DNA of 64,000 bases, taken from Ciceribacter sp. L1K22 (GTDB taxonomy: Bacteria > Pseudomonadota > Alphaproteobacteria > Rhizobiales > Rhizobiaceae). The stretch's first letter is position 1; every line of letters begins with the position of its first letter. The notes under the pieces are model-generated. The model made no database searches, was not told the DNA's origin, and was given only the letters and a program-made list of their open reading frames with translations. The stretch spans positions 746,177-810,176 of the forward strand of contig NZ_JAGFPK010000001.1 in assembly GCF_017599385.1 (NCBI RefSeq), in the 5' to 3' direction. Of the stretch, positions 53,540-62,926 are shown one piece after another. A program made the position numbers and the translations under genes.

Positions 53540-55753
53540 ATGACCTACAAGAATTTCACCATCGAAACCGACGCAGACGGCATTGCTCTCGTCACCTGGG
53601 ACATGCCCGACAAGTCGATGAACGTCTTCACCGTCGAGGTGATGGACGAGATCGACCGGATCGTCGACGAGACCGTCGCCGACGACAAGGTCAAGGGCGT
53701 GGTCTTCACGTCGGGCAAGAAGACCTTCTCCGGCGGCGCTGACCTGACCATGCTCAAGGGCATGTTCTCGATGATTGAGGAGGAGCGCACCAAGGACCCC
53801 GCCGGCGCCGTGAAGAAGCTCTTCGACGCCGCCGGTCGCATGACATGGCTCTGGCGCAAGATCGAGTTGAACGGTAAGCCTTGGGTTTCCGCCATCAACG
53901 GCACCTGCATGGGCGGCGCCTTCGAACTGTCGCTTGCCTGCCATGGCCGCGTCGCCTCCAATGCCAAGTCCGTCAAGCTGGCGCTGCCCGAGGTCAAGGT
54001 CGGCATCTTCCCCGGCGCCGGCGGCACCCAGCGCGTACCGCGCCTTGCCAATGCGCAGGATGCCCTGCAGATGATGACGACGGGCTCCAGCCTCACCGCC
54101 GCCCGCGCCAAGGCCATGAACCTCGTCCATGAGGTCGTCGAACCGGACCAACTGATCCCGGCCGCGAAACAGATGATCAAGAACGGGCTGAAGCCCGTCG
54201 CCCCCTGGGACGAGAAGGGCTTCAAGGCCCCCGGCGGCGGCATCTGGACGCCGGCCGCGGCCCAGCTCTGGCCGGCCGCCTCCGCCATCCTGCGCCGTGA
54301 AACCGCCGGCAACTATCCTGCGGCACTCGCCATCCTGAAAAGCGTCTACGAGGGCCTGCAGGTCCCGTTCGACACCGGTCTGCGCATCGAGCAGCGTTAC
54401 TTCACCCAGATCCTGCAGACCACCGAAGCCTTCTCGATGATCCGCTCGCTTTTCGTCTCGATGCAGGAACTCGGCAAGGGCGCCCGCCGTCCGGCTGGCG
54501 TCGAGAAGACGGAGCTGAAGAAGGTCGGCGTCGTCGGCGCCGGCTTCATGGGCGCCTCGATCGCCTATGTCACCGCCGCCGCCGGCATTCCGGTCGTCCT
54601 GATCGACCGCGACATGGAGGCTGCCGGTAAGGGCAAGACAGTCTCCGAAGGCCTCGTCACGGGCTCCATTGGTAAAGGCAGGATGACCAAGGAGGAGGGC
54701 GAGAAGCTGCTTTCCCTCATCACGCCCAGCGACGACTACAATTCCCTGAAGGACGCCGATCTCGTCATCGAGGCGGTGTTCGAGGACCGCAATGTCAAGA
54801 AGGACGTGATCGAGAAGGTCGAGGCCGTGCTGCCCGAAACGTCGATCTTCGCCTCCAACACCTCGACACTGCCGATCACGGGTCTGGCTGAGAACTCCAA
54901 GCGCCCGGCCCAGTTCATCGGCGTGCACTTCTTCTCGCCGGTCGAGAAGATGATGCTGACCGAGGTCATCCTCGGCAAGGACACCGGCGACAAGGCGCTG
55001 GCCGTCGCGCTCGATTACGTCGCGGCGATCAAGAAGACCCCCATCGTCGTCAACGACACGCGCGGCTTCTACGTCAACCGCTGCGTCTTCCGCTACATCA
55101 ACGAGGCCTATGACATGCTGGCCGAGGGCGTGCCGGCGGTCATGATCGAGAACGCCGCCAAGTTCGCCGGCATGCCGGTCGGCCCGCTCTCGCTCAACGA
55201 CGAGGTCGCGGTCGATCTTTCCCAGAAGATCATGCGCGCCTCGATCGCCGATCTGGGCGAGGCCTCGGTCAAGCCTGGACACATGACGCTCATCGACAAG
55301 ATGGTCGACGAGCTCGACCGTCGCGGCCGCAAGAACGGCAAGGGCTTCTACGAATATCCCGCCAAGCCGGCGAAGAAGTTCCTGTGGCCGGGCCTCAAGG
55401 ACCTCTACCCGCAGAAGAACCCCGCCGATGTCGATATAGAGGTGTTGAAGCAACGCCTGCTCGTCACCATCGCGCTGGAAGCGGCCCGCACCATGGAGGA
55501 GGGCATCGTCACCGATCCGCGCGAGGCCGATGTCGGCTCCATCCTCGGCTTCGGTTTCGCCCCCTATACCGGCGGCACGCTGTCCTACATCGACGGCATG
55601 GGCGTGAAGACCTTCGTAAGCCTCTGCGAACGCCTCGCGAAGGAGTACGGCGACCACTTCGAGCCGACGCCTCTGCTCAAGGAGATGGCGGCCAGGGGCG
55701 AAACCTTCTACGGCCGCTTCGATCCCTACGGCGAAGGCGCCAAGGCCGCCTGA
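53540..55753 (+). CDS. Enoyl-CoA hydratase/3-hydroxyacyl-CoA dehydrogenase fusion (FadB/FadJ-like)
   Basis: 737 residues. The N-terminal hydratase (crotonase) domain has KKTFSGGADLTML and the active-site region GAGGTQRVPRLANA. The dehydrogenase NAD domain begins near residue 330 (KKVGVVGAGFMGASIAY), with IEAVFEDRNVKKDV, the conserved HFFSPVEKM and C-terminal dehydrogenase domains. Hydrates and oxidises 2-enoyl-CoA. 20 bp after the thiolase, with GGAGG upstream of its ATG. Together with the acyl-CoA dehydrogenase and the thiolase it covers a complete beta-oxidation spiral once FadD has activated the acid. Confidence 0.94.
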   Translation: MTYKNFTIETDADGIALVTWDMPDKSMNVFTVEVMDEIDRIVDETVADDKVKGVVFTSGKKTFSGGADLTMLKGMFSMIEEERTKDPAGAVKKLFDAAGRMTWLWRKIELNGKPWVSAINGTCMGGAFELSLACHGRVASNAKSVKLALPEVKVGIFPGAGGTQRVPRLANAQDALQMMTTGSSLTAARAKAMNLVHEVVEPDQLIPAAKQMIKNGLKPVAPWDEKGFKAPGGGIWTPAAAQLWPAASAILRRETAGNYPAALAILKSVYEGLQVPFDTGLRIEQRYFTQILQTTEAFSMIRSLFVSMQELGKGARRPAGVEKTELKKVGVVGAGFMGASIAYVTAAAGIPVVLIDRDMEAAGKGKTVSEGLVTGSIGKGRMTKEEGEKLLSLITPSDDYNSLKDADLVIEAVFEDRNVKKDVIEKVEAVLPETSIFASNTSTLPITGLAENSKRPAQFIGVHFFSPVEKMMLTEVILGKDTGDKALAVALDYVAAIKKTPIVVNDTRGFYVNRCVFRYINEAYDMLAEGVPAVMIENAAKFAGMPVGPLSLNDEVAVDLSQKIMRASIADLGEASVKPGHMTLIDKMVDELDRRGRKNGKGFYEYPAKPAKKFLWPGLKDLYPQKNPADVDIEVLKQRLLVTIALEAARTMEEGIVTDPREADVGSILGFGFAPYTGGTLSYIDGMGVKTFVSLCERLAKEYGDHFEPTPLLKEMAARGETFYGRFDPYGEGAKAA

Positions 55754-55786
55754 CCGGCGCGCCTGGGCTGGGTCGGCTGGTCCGCC

Positions 55787-56191
55787 TCAGCCCATCGCCG
55801 CCATGTCGGCCCAGACCGCCTCGAACACGTGGCCGTCGGGGTCTTCGAAAGTCCGGTTGTACATCCAGCCTATATCCTTCGCCGGCGTCGGATCGGCCTT
55901 GCCCCCGTTGGCGCCCGCCGCCTCGACGATGGCGTCCACCGCCTCCCGGCTGTCCAGCGTCAGCGCCAGCAGCATGCCGGTCGCCGCATGCGCATCGGCC
56001 AGCGGCTTGGATGTGAAGGTCGCGAAGTAGGCGGGTGTCATAAGGTGCAGGAAGATCGCCTCCGACCACACCATGTTCGCGGTCTGGTGGTCGCTGAACT
56101 GTTCGTTCTTCACACAGCCGATCGCCTCGTAAAACCGCGTTGCCGCCGCGATGTCCTTCGCCGGCAGGTTCACGAAAATCATCTTGCTCAT
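55787..56191 (-). CDS. VOC-superfamily (glyoxalase/bleomycin resistance-like) protein
   Basis: 134 residues with the paired beta-alpha-beta units of the VOC fold: IFVNLPAKDIAAATRFYEAI at the start and the second half VDAIVEAAGANGG then NRTFEDPDGHVFEAVW, whose ending DPDGHVFE is typical of the metal-binding Glu strand. Substrate unknown. GGAGAGA precedes the ATG. 22 bp after the cupin gene, so co-transcribed. Confidence 0.87.
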   Translation of the reverse strand: MSKMIFVNLPAKDIAAATRFYEAIGCVKNEQFSDHQTANMVWSEAIFLHLMTPAYFATFTSKPLADAHAATGMLLALTLDSREAVDAIVEAAGANGGKADPTPAKDIGWMYNRTFEDPDGHVFEAVWADMAAMG

Positions 56192-56213
56192 GTCTCTCTC
56201 CTCCTACCCGTGA

Positions 56214-56549
56214 TTAGGCCAGTTCCTGCCGGATCGTCTCGTCGGGATGGATGCAGACGATCTCCAGCCGCTCCGTGCCGATATTCTCGAACCGGTGCGG
56301 CACATTAGCCGCCGCCACCACGATGTCGCCCGGCAGGGCCCGTGTGCGGGCTTCTCCTACGGTGAATTCCACCTCGCCTTTGCGCACCACCCAGGTCTCC
56401 GCATAGGGATGCACATGCAGCGCCGAGCCATGGCCGGGCGGCGCATCGACAAGAAACAGCGAAACCGGCCCGCTGAGCTCCCGTCCCTCGAAGCGGACGG
56501 TGCGGCTGGCCCCGGCGGCGGGCTCCTGATGTCGTCTGATGCTGAACAT
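56214..56549 (-). CDS. Cupin-domain protein
   Basis: 111 residues, one small beta-barrel. Cupin motif 1 is seen around GSALHVHPYAETWVVRKGEV, with the His-His-Glu metal ligands, and motif 2 in LPGDIVVAAANVPHRFENIG. Could be a metal-dependent dioxygenase or isomerase, or a sensor; substrate unknown. GAGGAG lies just before the ATG. It is the first gene of a cupin-VOC operon facing a MarR gene across a triple operator. Confidence 0.88.
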   Translation of the reverse strand: MFSIRRHQEPAAGASRTVRFEGRELSGPVSLFLVDAPPGHGSALHVHPYAETWVVRKGEVEFTVGEARTRALPGDIVVAAANVPHRFENIGTERLEIVCIHPDETIRQELA

Positions 56550-56570
56550 GATCTTCTCCTCTCGGACAAA

Positions 56571-56640
56571 ATATCTTTGCGAGAAGATAATTTGCGCAAT
56601 TTATCTTCTCGTCAAGACAAATATCTTCGCACCAAGATAT
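56571..56640. promoter_or_regulatory. Three copies of a 20-bp MarR-type operator
   Basis: Sites at 56571-56590, 56601-56620 and 56621-56640 share the pattern WTATCTT-n6-AAGAYAW. The third is a perfect palindrome (ATATCTT/AAGATAT). The last two abut and the first is one 10-bp turn before the second. They fill the cupin-MarR intergenic region. Confidence 0.8.
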
Positions 56641-56697
56641 CTTGGCCTTTCCCGCCGCAAAGTGTATGTTTCGGCTGGGTAATTGAGGGAGTTGCAG

Positions 56698-57231
56698 GTG
56701 GAGGAAGAGAAGGGGTCCGTCTCCGGCGCGGCGGAGGATCATGTCGATCGTCTGCGCCGGCAATGGGCAAGTGAGCTGCCGGACCTTGATACCGCCCCGA
56801 TGGCGATCCTGGGCAGGGCCTACAGGCTCGTCAACCTCGTGCGTCCGTCGATCGAGGCCACCTTCGCAAGCTTCGGTCTCGATCGGGGCGAATTCGATGT
56901 CATCGGCACCTTGCTGCGCTCCGGTCCGCCCTATCGCCTGACGCCGAGCGACATGTACGCCCTTTTGATGATCTCCTCCGGCGGACTCACCCACCGGCTC
57001 GACCGTCTGGAAAAATCCGGCCTCGTCCGCCGCGAACGTTCGCAAAGCGACGGCCGAAGCGTCGAGGTGGTCCTGACCGAATCTGGCCGCGACCTCGCCG
57101 AAAAGGCCTTCCGCGCCGACATGGAAAACGAGTCCCGCTTCATGACGCCCCTCGACGCCACGGAGCGTGAGGCGCTCGCAGCCCTGCTGCGCAAGCTGAT
57201 CGTGAGTATCGACGAGATGGACAAAGGGTAG
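56698..57231 (+). CDS. MarR-family transcriptional regulator
   Basis: 177 residues. A winged helix-turn-helix with ATFASFGLDRGEFDVIGTLL, RLTPSDMYALLMISSGGLTH (recognition helix) and the wing GLVRRERSQSDGRSVEVVLT. GTG 56698 is preferred, with GGGAG 7 bp before it; TTG 56683 is an alternative. Divergent from the cupin-VOC operon with three operator copies between, so it is the likely controller of that operon and of itself. The inducer is unknown. Confidence 0.88.
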   Translation: MEEEKGSVSGAAEDHVDRLRRQWASELPDLDTAPMAILGRAYRLVNLVRPSIEATFASFGLDRGEFDVIGTLLRSGPPYRLTPSDMYALLMISSGGLTHRLDRLEKSGLVRRERSQSDGRSVEVVLTESGRDLAEKAFRADMENESRFMTPLDATEREALAALLRKLIVSIDEMDKG

Positions 57232-57300
57232 GGGCCTCTGGCCAAAGGATCCTACCGGCGGCTGGTGCTCCACAGCTGTCCTGCCTTGGATGATGGCGTC

Positions 57301-57810
57301 CTAAAGCACCCGCTCGAACATGATCACCGGCTTCTCGTGATAGCTGCTGCGTGCGAAAGGTTTCAGCCCCACTTTTCCGGCGATTTTCAGCGATGCGCTA
57401 TTCTCGGGCGAAATGATCGCGGTCGCCCGTTGCCCGGCAAAGTTTGCCGATCCCCAGTCGAACAGCGCCATCGCCGCCTCGCTGGCATAGCCTCGTCCGC
57501 GGACGTCGGAAAGAAAGGTCCAGCCCGCTTCCAGCGTGCCCGCGAGTGACGGCTTGATGTCCCGTTTCAGATCCTGGAACCCCACCTGTCCCACCAGGCG
57601 GCCGCTCGCCCGTTCGGTCACGGTGAAATAGCCATAGCCCATGTAATGCCAACCGCCCGCCTGCCGCAGGAACCGTCCCCAGATTTCCTCCTGCGAAAAC
57701 CCCTTCGGCGAGATATGACGCCACACCTCCGGATCCGACCACATCGCCGCATAGGCCTCGAAGTCCTCCATGTCCGGCCGCCTGAGCTCCAGCCTCTCCG
57801 TCGTAATCAT
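57301..57810 (-). CDS. GNAT-family N-acetyltransferase (RimJ/RimL-like)
   Basis: 169 residues with the GNAT fold: TTERLELRRPDMEDFEAYAA, the acetyl-CoA loop LSDVRGRGYASEAAMALFDW and the ENSASLKIAGKVGLKPF end. Type 3 (RimJ-like) acetyltransferase by pattern. Substrate unknown. It lies at the edge of the repeat-filled region. Confidence 0.88.
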   Translation of the reverse strand: MITTERLELRRPDMEDFEAYAAMWSDPEVWRHISPKGFSQEEIWGRFLRQAGGWHYMGYGYFTVTERASGRLVGQVGFQDLKRDIKPSLAGTLEAGWTFLSDVRGRGYASEAAMALFDWGSANFAGQRATAIISPENSASLKIAGKVGLKPFARSSYHEKPVIMFERVL

Positions 57811-58293
57811 CGCGTCTGCCTCTTTGTCATGTCCGCTTCTCCTTGCGGCAGAGCGCCTGCCAAGTCCACCCCGCCTTCGCCAGAGCTCAAGGCGGTCGTT
57901 GCTGCCCTCTCTCCAGCCTCATGCTGAGGTGCGCCGCAGGCGCCTCGCAGCATCGGGACTGGCCGCTGGTGGTGCGGGGGTGTGCCTCCGATGATCCTTC
58001 GAGGCCCTCGCGTTCGCGAGGGCGCCTCAGGATGAGGGCGTGCCGAGGGTGTGGCGGGGCACGCCGCTTCCCCATCTCCCCCCTTGCGGGGGAGAAAGCG
58101 AAATCGAGGAATTGGCCCGATCAGGGCCAAACCTCAGATTTCGCAAGAGAGGGGCTCGGTGAGGGTGATGCACACGGAACTGCGCCCCTCTCCGGGAAAA
58201 TCTGAAGTTTAGGCGGCTTGCGCTGACCTCAAGCCTTCGATTTTCCATCCTCCTCCGCAAGGGGGGAGGTCGGCGGCGGCGGCTATCTTCGCT

Positions 58294-58341
58294 GCCCCTC
58301 ATCCGGCTGCCGCCACCTTCTCCCCGCTCGCGGGGAGAAGG
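58294..58341 (-). repeat. Palindromic intergenic repeat, inverted copy
   Basis: Runs GCCCCTCATCCGGCTGCCGC then CACCTTCTCCCCGC-TC-GCGGGGAGAAGG, the reverse orientation of the units at 40030 and 58371, slightly degenerate. Confidence 0.8.
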
Positions 58342-58370
58342 GACTTGTGGCACCGCCGGCGCTCCATCCT

Positions 58371-58418
58371 CCTTCTCCCCGCCTGCGGGGAGAAGGTGCC
58401 GGCAGGCGGATGAGGGGC
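58371..58418 (+). repeat. Palindromic intergenic repeat
   Basis: Arms CCTTCTCCCCGC and GCGGGGAGAAGG about CT, then the tail ending GGATGAGGGGC; matches 40030-40077 apart from the two-base centre. Confidence 0.85.
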
Positions 58419-58583
58419 ATGCGCTGTCGTCTCCAAGTGTCGCTGCACCATCCATCTCCTTAATCCCATTCTCCATCCTCTCACAAAAATTCCGCGCACC
58501 CCAAAACCCCGCAGAGGCTCTCCCCCTCCGGTTCGGCATCACCTGTAATGTCTTCCCCGTCACTCGAAACAAAGGGGAAGCGG

Positions 58584-58640
58584 ACGGGGTACCGGGGGCA
58601 CCTCGTTTAGTTAGTATAGTGGTACCTTCCGGTACCCCGT
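58584..58640. repeat. Inverted repeat ACGGGGTACCGG with 33-nt loop
   Basis: ACGGGGTACCGG (58584-58595) and CCGGTACCCCGT (58629-58640) are perfect 12-bp arms, with two further G-T pairs inside. A T-run follows at 58648. The loop is AT-rich and holds another GGTACC half. It could be a terminator-like hairpin, an RNA or a mobile-element end; no gene is attached. Confidence 0.6.
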
Positions 58641-59141
58641 TCGGCGGTTTTTATAAGGGTATGATTTTGTTGGGAGATAATTTTGTGCGGCGTTGGTGCG
58701 GGCTTTGGGAGTCCCAGTTGGCTGACCGCAAGAAGCCGGATTGGCGTGGTTTTTACTACCATCCGTGATCGGAGAGCACGGTGGGCCGTGAATGGATCCT
58801 CGGGTCAAGCCCGAGGATGACGAAGTGTGTGGTGGACGTTGGTGCCACAAGAGAGGTTGCCGCAGATTAGAGGCCTCTTGTGGCACCGGTCGCCCCCTCA
58901 TCCGGTCGTCATCCTCGTCCTCGGGTTTAACCCGAGGATGACCCGAGGATCCAAAGCCAAGCCAACCAACGTCGCTCAGGGCCAAGCCTCAAATTTTGCA
59001 AGACAGGGCACCACCAGCGGCCAGCCTCGTGCTTCGAGGCGCCGTCGGCGCACCTCAGCATGAGGCTGGAGAAAGATGGGCGTCTCGGCTGACGGGAGGG
59101 GCGCTGTGCCGGCCTTGGTATAGGCCGTCATGCCAAACCCC

Positions 59142-59624
59142 TCACTCCGCCGCCGCCAATATCGAATCCCGCGTCGCCGAAAGATCGGTGATCAGGCGCT
59201 GTAGCGTCTCGGGGGAGAGGCCGGTGGCGGTGCCGATGCAGGGGGGGATGGATTTGGCTGTTGCCTTCAGCGCCTTGCCGGTGTCGGTGAGGCGGACGCG
59301 GACCTGGCGTTCGTCGACGGGGTCGCGCGTGCGGGTGATATAGCCCAGCCCTTCCAGTCGCTTCAAAAGCGGGGTCAGCGTGCTGGATTCCAGAAAGAGC
59401 GTCCGGCCGATGTCCTTCACCGTCACGTCATCCTGCTGCCATAGGGTGACCATGACAAGATACTGCGGATAGGTGAGGTCCAGCGCGTCGAGAAGCGGGC
59501 GGTAGATCTGGTTGAAGGCATGGCCGGCGGAATAGACCGCGAAGCACAGGAACGTGTCGAGGTCGAGCGGCGTTTTTTCGGGTTCGGTGGTGGTGTCGGA
59601 CATGGGAGATTTTTGCTCGTTCAT
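59142..59624 (-). CDS. MarR/OhrR-family peroxide-type regulator
   Basis: 160 residues. The OhrR pattern is clear: LDTFLCFAVYSAGHAFNQIY places the redox-sensing Cys where OhrR has it, YRPLLDALDLTYPQYLVMV follows, and recognition and wing are LFLESSTLTPLLKRLEGLGY and RDPVDERQVRVRLT. Family knowledge: oxidation of that Cys by organic peroxides or hypochlorite releases DNA. A second Cys (PPCIG) near the C-terminus could form a disulfide. The start could be 59603, 59624 or GTG 59648; no ribosome-binding site decides. Divergent from a haloperoxidase-type hydrolase rather than from ohr. Confidence 0.85.
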   Translation of the reverse strand: MNEQKSPMSDTTTEPEKTPLDLDTFLCFAVYSAGHAFNQIYRPLLDALDLTYPQYLVMVTLWQQDDVTVKDIGRTLFLESSTLTPLLKRLEGLGYITRTRDPVDERQVRVRLTDTGKALKATAKSIPPCIGTATGLSPETLQRLITDLSATRDSILAAAE

Positions 59625-59639
59625 CATGTGACATATATA

Positions 59640-59726
59640 ATCGCGCACGATTTAATCGCAAGCGCTTGACATCCGGAAAACAGAAGTGCATATAGATCGC
59701 ACACGATTAGATCGTGAACGATTTAA
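59640..59726. promoter_or_regulatory. Operator cluster and sigma-70-like promoter between the OhrR-like gene and the hydrolase
   Basis: Three related copies: ATCGCGCACGATTTAATCG (59640-59658), ATCGCACACGATTAGATCG (59696-59714) and ATCGTGAACGATTTAA (59711-59726). TTGACA at 59666-59671 with CATATA 17 bp on (59689-59694) is a plausible promoter for the hydrolase, with operator copies on both sides of it. Confidence 0.7.
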
Positions 59727-59772
59727 ATGACCGACCGGCCGGGTGCCGGATTGAAACCGAAGGAGTTTTGCC

Positions 59773-60609
59773 ATGACCGAGACTTTCGTGAAGACCGCAG
59801 ACGGCGTCGACATCTTCTACAAGGACTGGGGCCCGAAGGACGCCCAGCCGATCGTGTTCCACCACGGCTGGCCGCTGTCGAGCGACGACTGGGATGCCCA
59901 GATGATCTATTTCGTCGGCAAGGGCTACCGCGTGATTGCCCATGACCGCCGCGGCCATGGCCGCTCCGCCCAGGTTTCCGACGGCCACGACATGGACCAC
60001 TATTCGGCCGACGTCGCGGCACTCACCGAAAAGCTGGACCTCAGGAACGCCATCCATGTCGGTCATTCGACCGGGGGTGGGGAAGCCGCCGCTTACGTTG
60101 CCCGCCATGGCGCCGGTCGCGTCGCCAAGCTGGTGATGGTCGGCGCTGTTCCGCCGATCATGCTCAAGACCGAAAACAACCCCGGCGGCCTGCCGATGGA
60201 AGTGTTCGACGGGTTCCGCTCGGCCCTTGCCGCCAACCGCGCGCAGTTCTATCTCGATGTTCCCTCTGGCCCGTTCTACGGCTTCAATCGTCCGGGCGCG
60301 CAGGTTTCCGAAGGCGCGATCCGCAACTGGTGGCGCCAGGGCATGATGGGCAGCGCCAAGGCCCATTACGAAGGCATCAAGGCCTTCTCCGAGACCGACT
60401 TCACCGACGACCTGAAGGCGATCGACGTGCCGACGCTGGTCATGCATGGCGACGACGACCAGATCGTGCCGATCGACGACAGCGCCAAGCTCGCCGTCAA
60501 GCTTCTGAAGAACGGCACGCTGAAGGTCTACGAGGGCTATTCGCACGGCATGCTGACCGTCAATGCCGACGTGCTGAACGCCGACATGCTGGCCTTCTTC
60601 AAGGCCTGA
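59773..60609 (+). CDS. Alpha/beta-hydrolase, non-haem chloroperoxidase/arylesterase type
   Basis: 278 residues of the cofactor-free haloperoxidase-esterase group: [17 protein letters not shown], the Asp-Arg-Arg-Gly-His motif [10 protein letters not shown], the nucleophile elbow [12 protein letters not shown], and the acid and base in [10 protein letters not shown] and EGYSHGML. No signal peptide, so cytoplasmic. Such enzymes hydrolyse esters or perhydrolyse acids. AAGGAG precedes the ATG. The divergent OhrR-like gene and shared operators suggest induction by oxidants (inference). Confidence 0.9.
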   Translation: MTETFVKTADGVDIFYKDWGPKDAQPIVFHHGWPLSSDDWDAQMIYFVGKGYRVIAHDRRGHGRSAQVSDGHDMDHYSADVAALTEKLDLRNAIHVGHSTGGGEAAAYVARHGAGRVAKLVMVGAVPPIMLKTENNPGGLPMEVFDGFRSALAANRAQFYLDVPSGPFYGFNRPGAQVSEGAIRNWWRQGMMGSAKAHYEGIKAFSETDFTDDLKAIDVPTLVMHGDDDQIVPIDDSAKLAVKLLKNGTLKVYEGYSHGMLTVNADVLNADMLAFFKA

Positions 60610-60630
60610 GGCTGACCAGTCCGAAACGGG

Positions 60631-60660
60631 AAGGGCGCGGGATCGGTTCGCGCCCTTTTT
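60631..60660 (+). terminator. Rho-independent terminator after the hydrolase
   Basis: AAGGGCGCG pairs with CGCGCCCTT over a 9-nt loop and continues into TTTTT, 22 bp after the stop. Confidence 0.92.
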
Positions 60661-60675
60661 CCGTTCGCCATGGTC

Positions 60676-61524
60676 TCAAAGCGTTGGCAGCATCGCGCGG
60701 ATGTGCTGCGCGAACGCCCTTGTGATTGGCGAGGCGCGCTGGTCGTCCATGCGCACGGTAAGGCCGATGGTCGGCAGTTGGGGTAGGCCGTTGCCGGAGA
60801 GGATGGCGAGGTCGTCGGGCACGGCGGCGCGGGTCAGCACCGCGATCGCCTGGCCGGAGCGAACGACGGCGAGCAGGCCGGCGAGGCTGCCGCTCGCATA
60901 GGCGAGCTGGTAGGGCCGGCCGATCCGCTCCAGCGTGGCGATCGCGGCGCGATGGTCGAGCGTGTCAGGATCCCCGAGCGCCAGCCGCAGCGGCCCGGAA
61001 GACTGGCCGCCGTCCCGCGCCCCGACCCAGACGATATCCTCATGGCGCAGCACCGAGCGCTCCGGCGCAAGCGGCACGGAGGTGAGCGCGAGCTCGAGCC
61101 CCTTGCGCTCGAGCTGGGCCAGAAGCCTCGGCGTCGAGGCGCAGACCACCTCGATGAAGGCCTGCGGGTGCAATTCGGCGAAGCTGCGCAGGAGAGGCGG
61201 CAGGAAGGCGTCGGCATAATCGTCCGGGCAGCCGAAACGCAGCGTGCCTGCGAGGCTGCGGCCCGAAAGCTCGGCGAGCGCGTCGTCATGCGAGCGCAGG
61301 ATGCGCTTCGCATGGGTGAGCAGGCGCTCGCCATGCACGGTGAGCGAGACCCCGCGACCGGAGCGGTTGAGCAGCGTCTGGCCGACGATCTCCTCCAGCC
61401 GCTTCATCTGCATGCTGACGGCCGCCTGGCTGCGGCCGACGCGTTCCGCCGCCCGGCTGAGCGTGCCGGTTTCCGCGACGATGGAAAAGCAGCGCAGGAG
61501 ATCGATGTCGAGTTGGACTGGCAT
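60676..61524 (-). CDS. LysR-family transcriptional regulator (DgdR-like by position)
   Basis: 282 residues. The N-terminal helix-turn-helix is LLRCFSIVAETGTLSRAAER, then GRSQAAVSMQMKRLEEIVGQ. The C-terminal periplasmic-binding-like sensor domain starts near GTLRFGCPDDYADAFLP. AGGAAAA precedes the ATG. It is divergent from the aminotransferase gene at 61619 with a 94-bp gap, the arrangement of dgdR-dgdA in Burkholderia, so it is the probable activator/repressor of that gene. Confidence 0.9.
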   Translation of the reverse strand: MPVQLDIDLLRCFSIVAETGTLSRAAERVGRSQAAVSMQMKRLEEIVGQTLLNRSGRGVSLTVHGERLLTHAKRILRSHDDALAELSGRSLAGTLRFGCPDDYADAFLPPLLRSFAELHPQAFIEVVCASTPRLLAQLERKGLELALTSVPLAPERSVLRHEDIVWVGARDGGQSSGPLRLALGDPDTLDHRAAIATLERIGRPYQLAYASGSLAGLLAVVRSGQAIAVLTRAAVPDDLAILSGNGLPQLPTIGLTVRMDDQRASPITRAFAQHIRAMLPTL

Positions 61525-61585
61525 AAGTTTTCCTGAAGTCTCGGCTCAGAACTATAAGCTACCATGAGGAGCAAGCTGTCCATAG

Positions 61586-62920
<1,335 letters not shown>

Positions 62921-62926
62921 AAAATT

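Larger units (their letters stand above)
57890..59090. repeat. Gene-free stretch dense in intergenic repeats
   Basis: Between the GNAT gene and the OhrR-like gene (57811-59141) I find no convincing gene. The repeats are: a CCTCATGCTGAGGTGCGCC-type unit at about 57915-57960, its inverted partner near 59021-59070, a second TCCTTCGAGG-GAGGGC unit near 57985-58035, a unit at about 58069-58170 resembling the 52-kb element, and CCTCGGGT/ACCCGAGG-type hairpins near 58797-58830 and 58910-58955. The units carrying the CCTTCTCCCCGC palindrome are listed separately. Confidence 0.75.

Noticed and set aside
58611-58985. Minus-strand 124-codon frame in the repeat region
   Set aside because: Composed of repeat sequence, with no conserved-looking segments or start signal.
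57811-59141. CRISPR array, considered because of the dense repeats
   Set aside because: Units are palindromic, of several kinds and irregularly spaced, with no constant spacer length and no cas gene.
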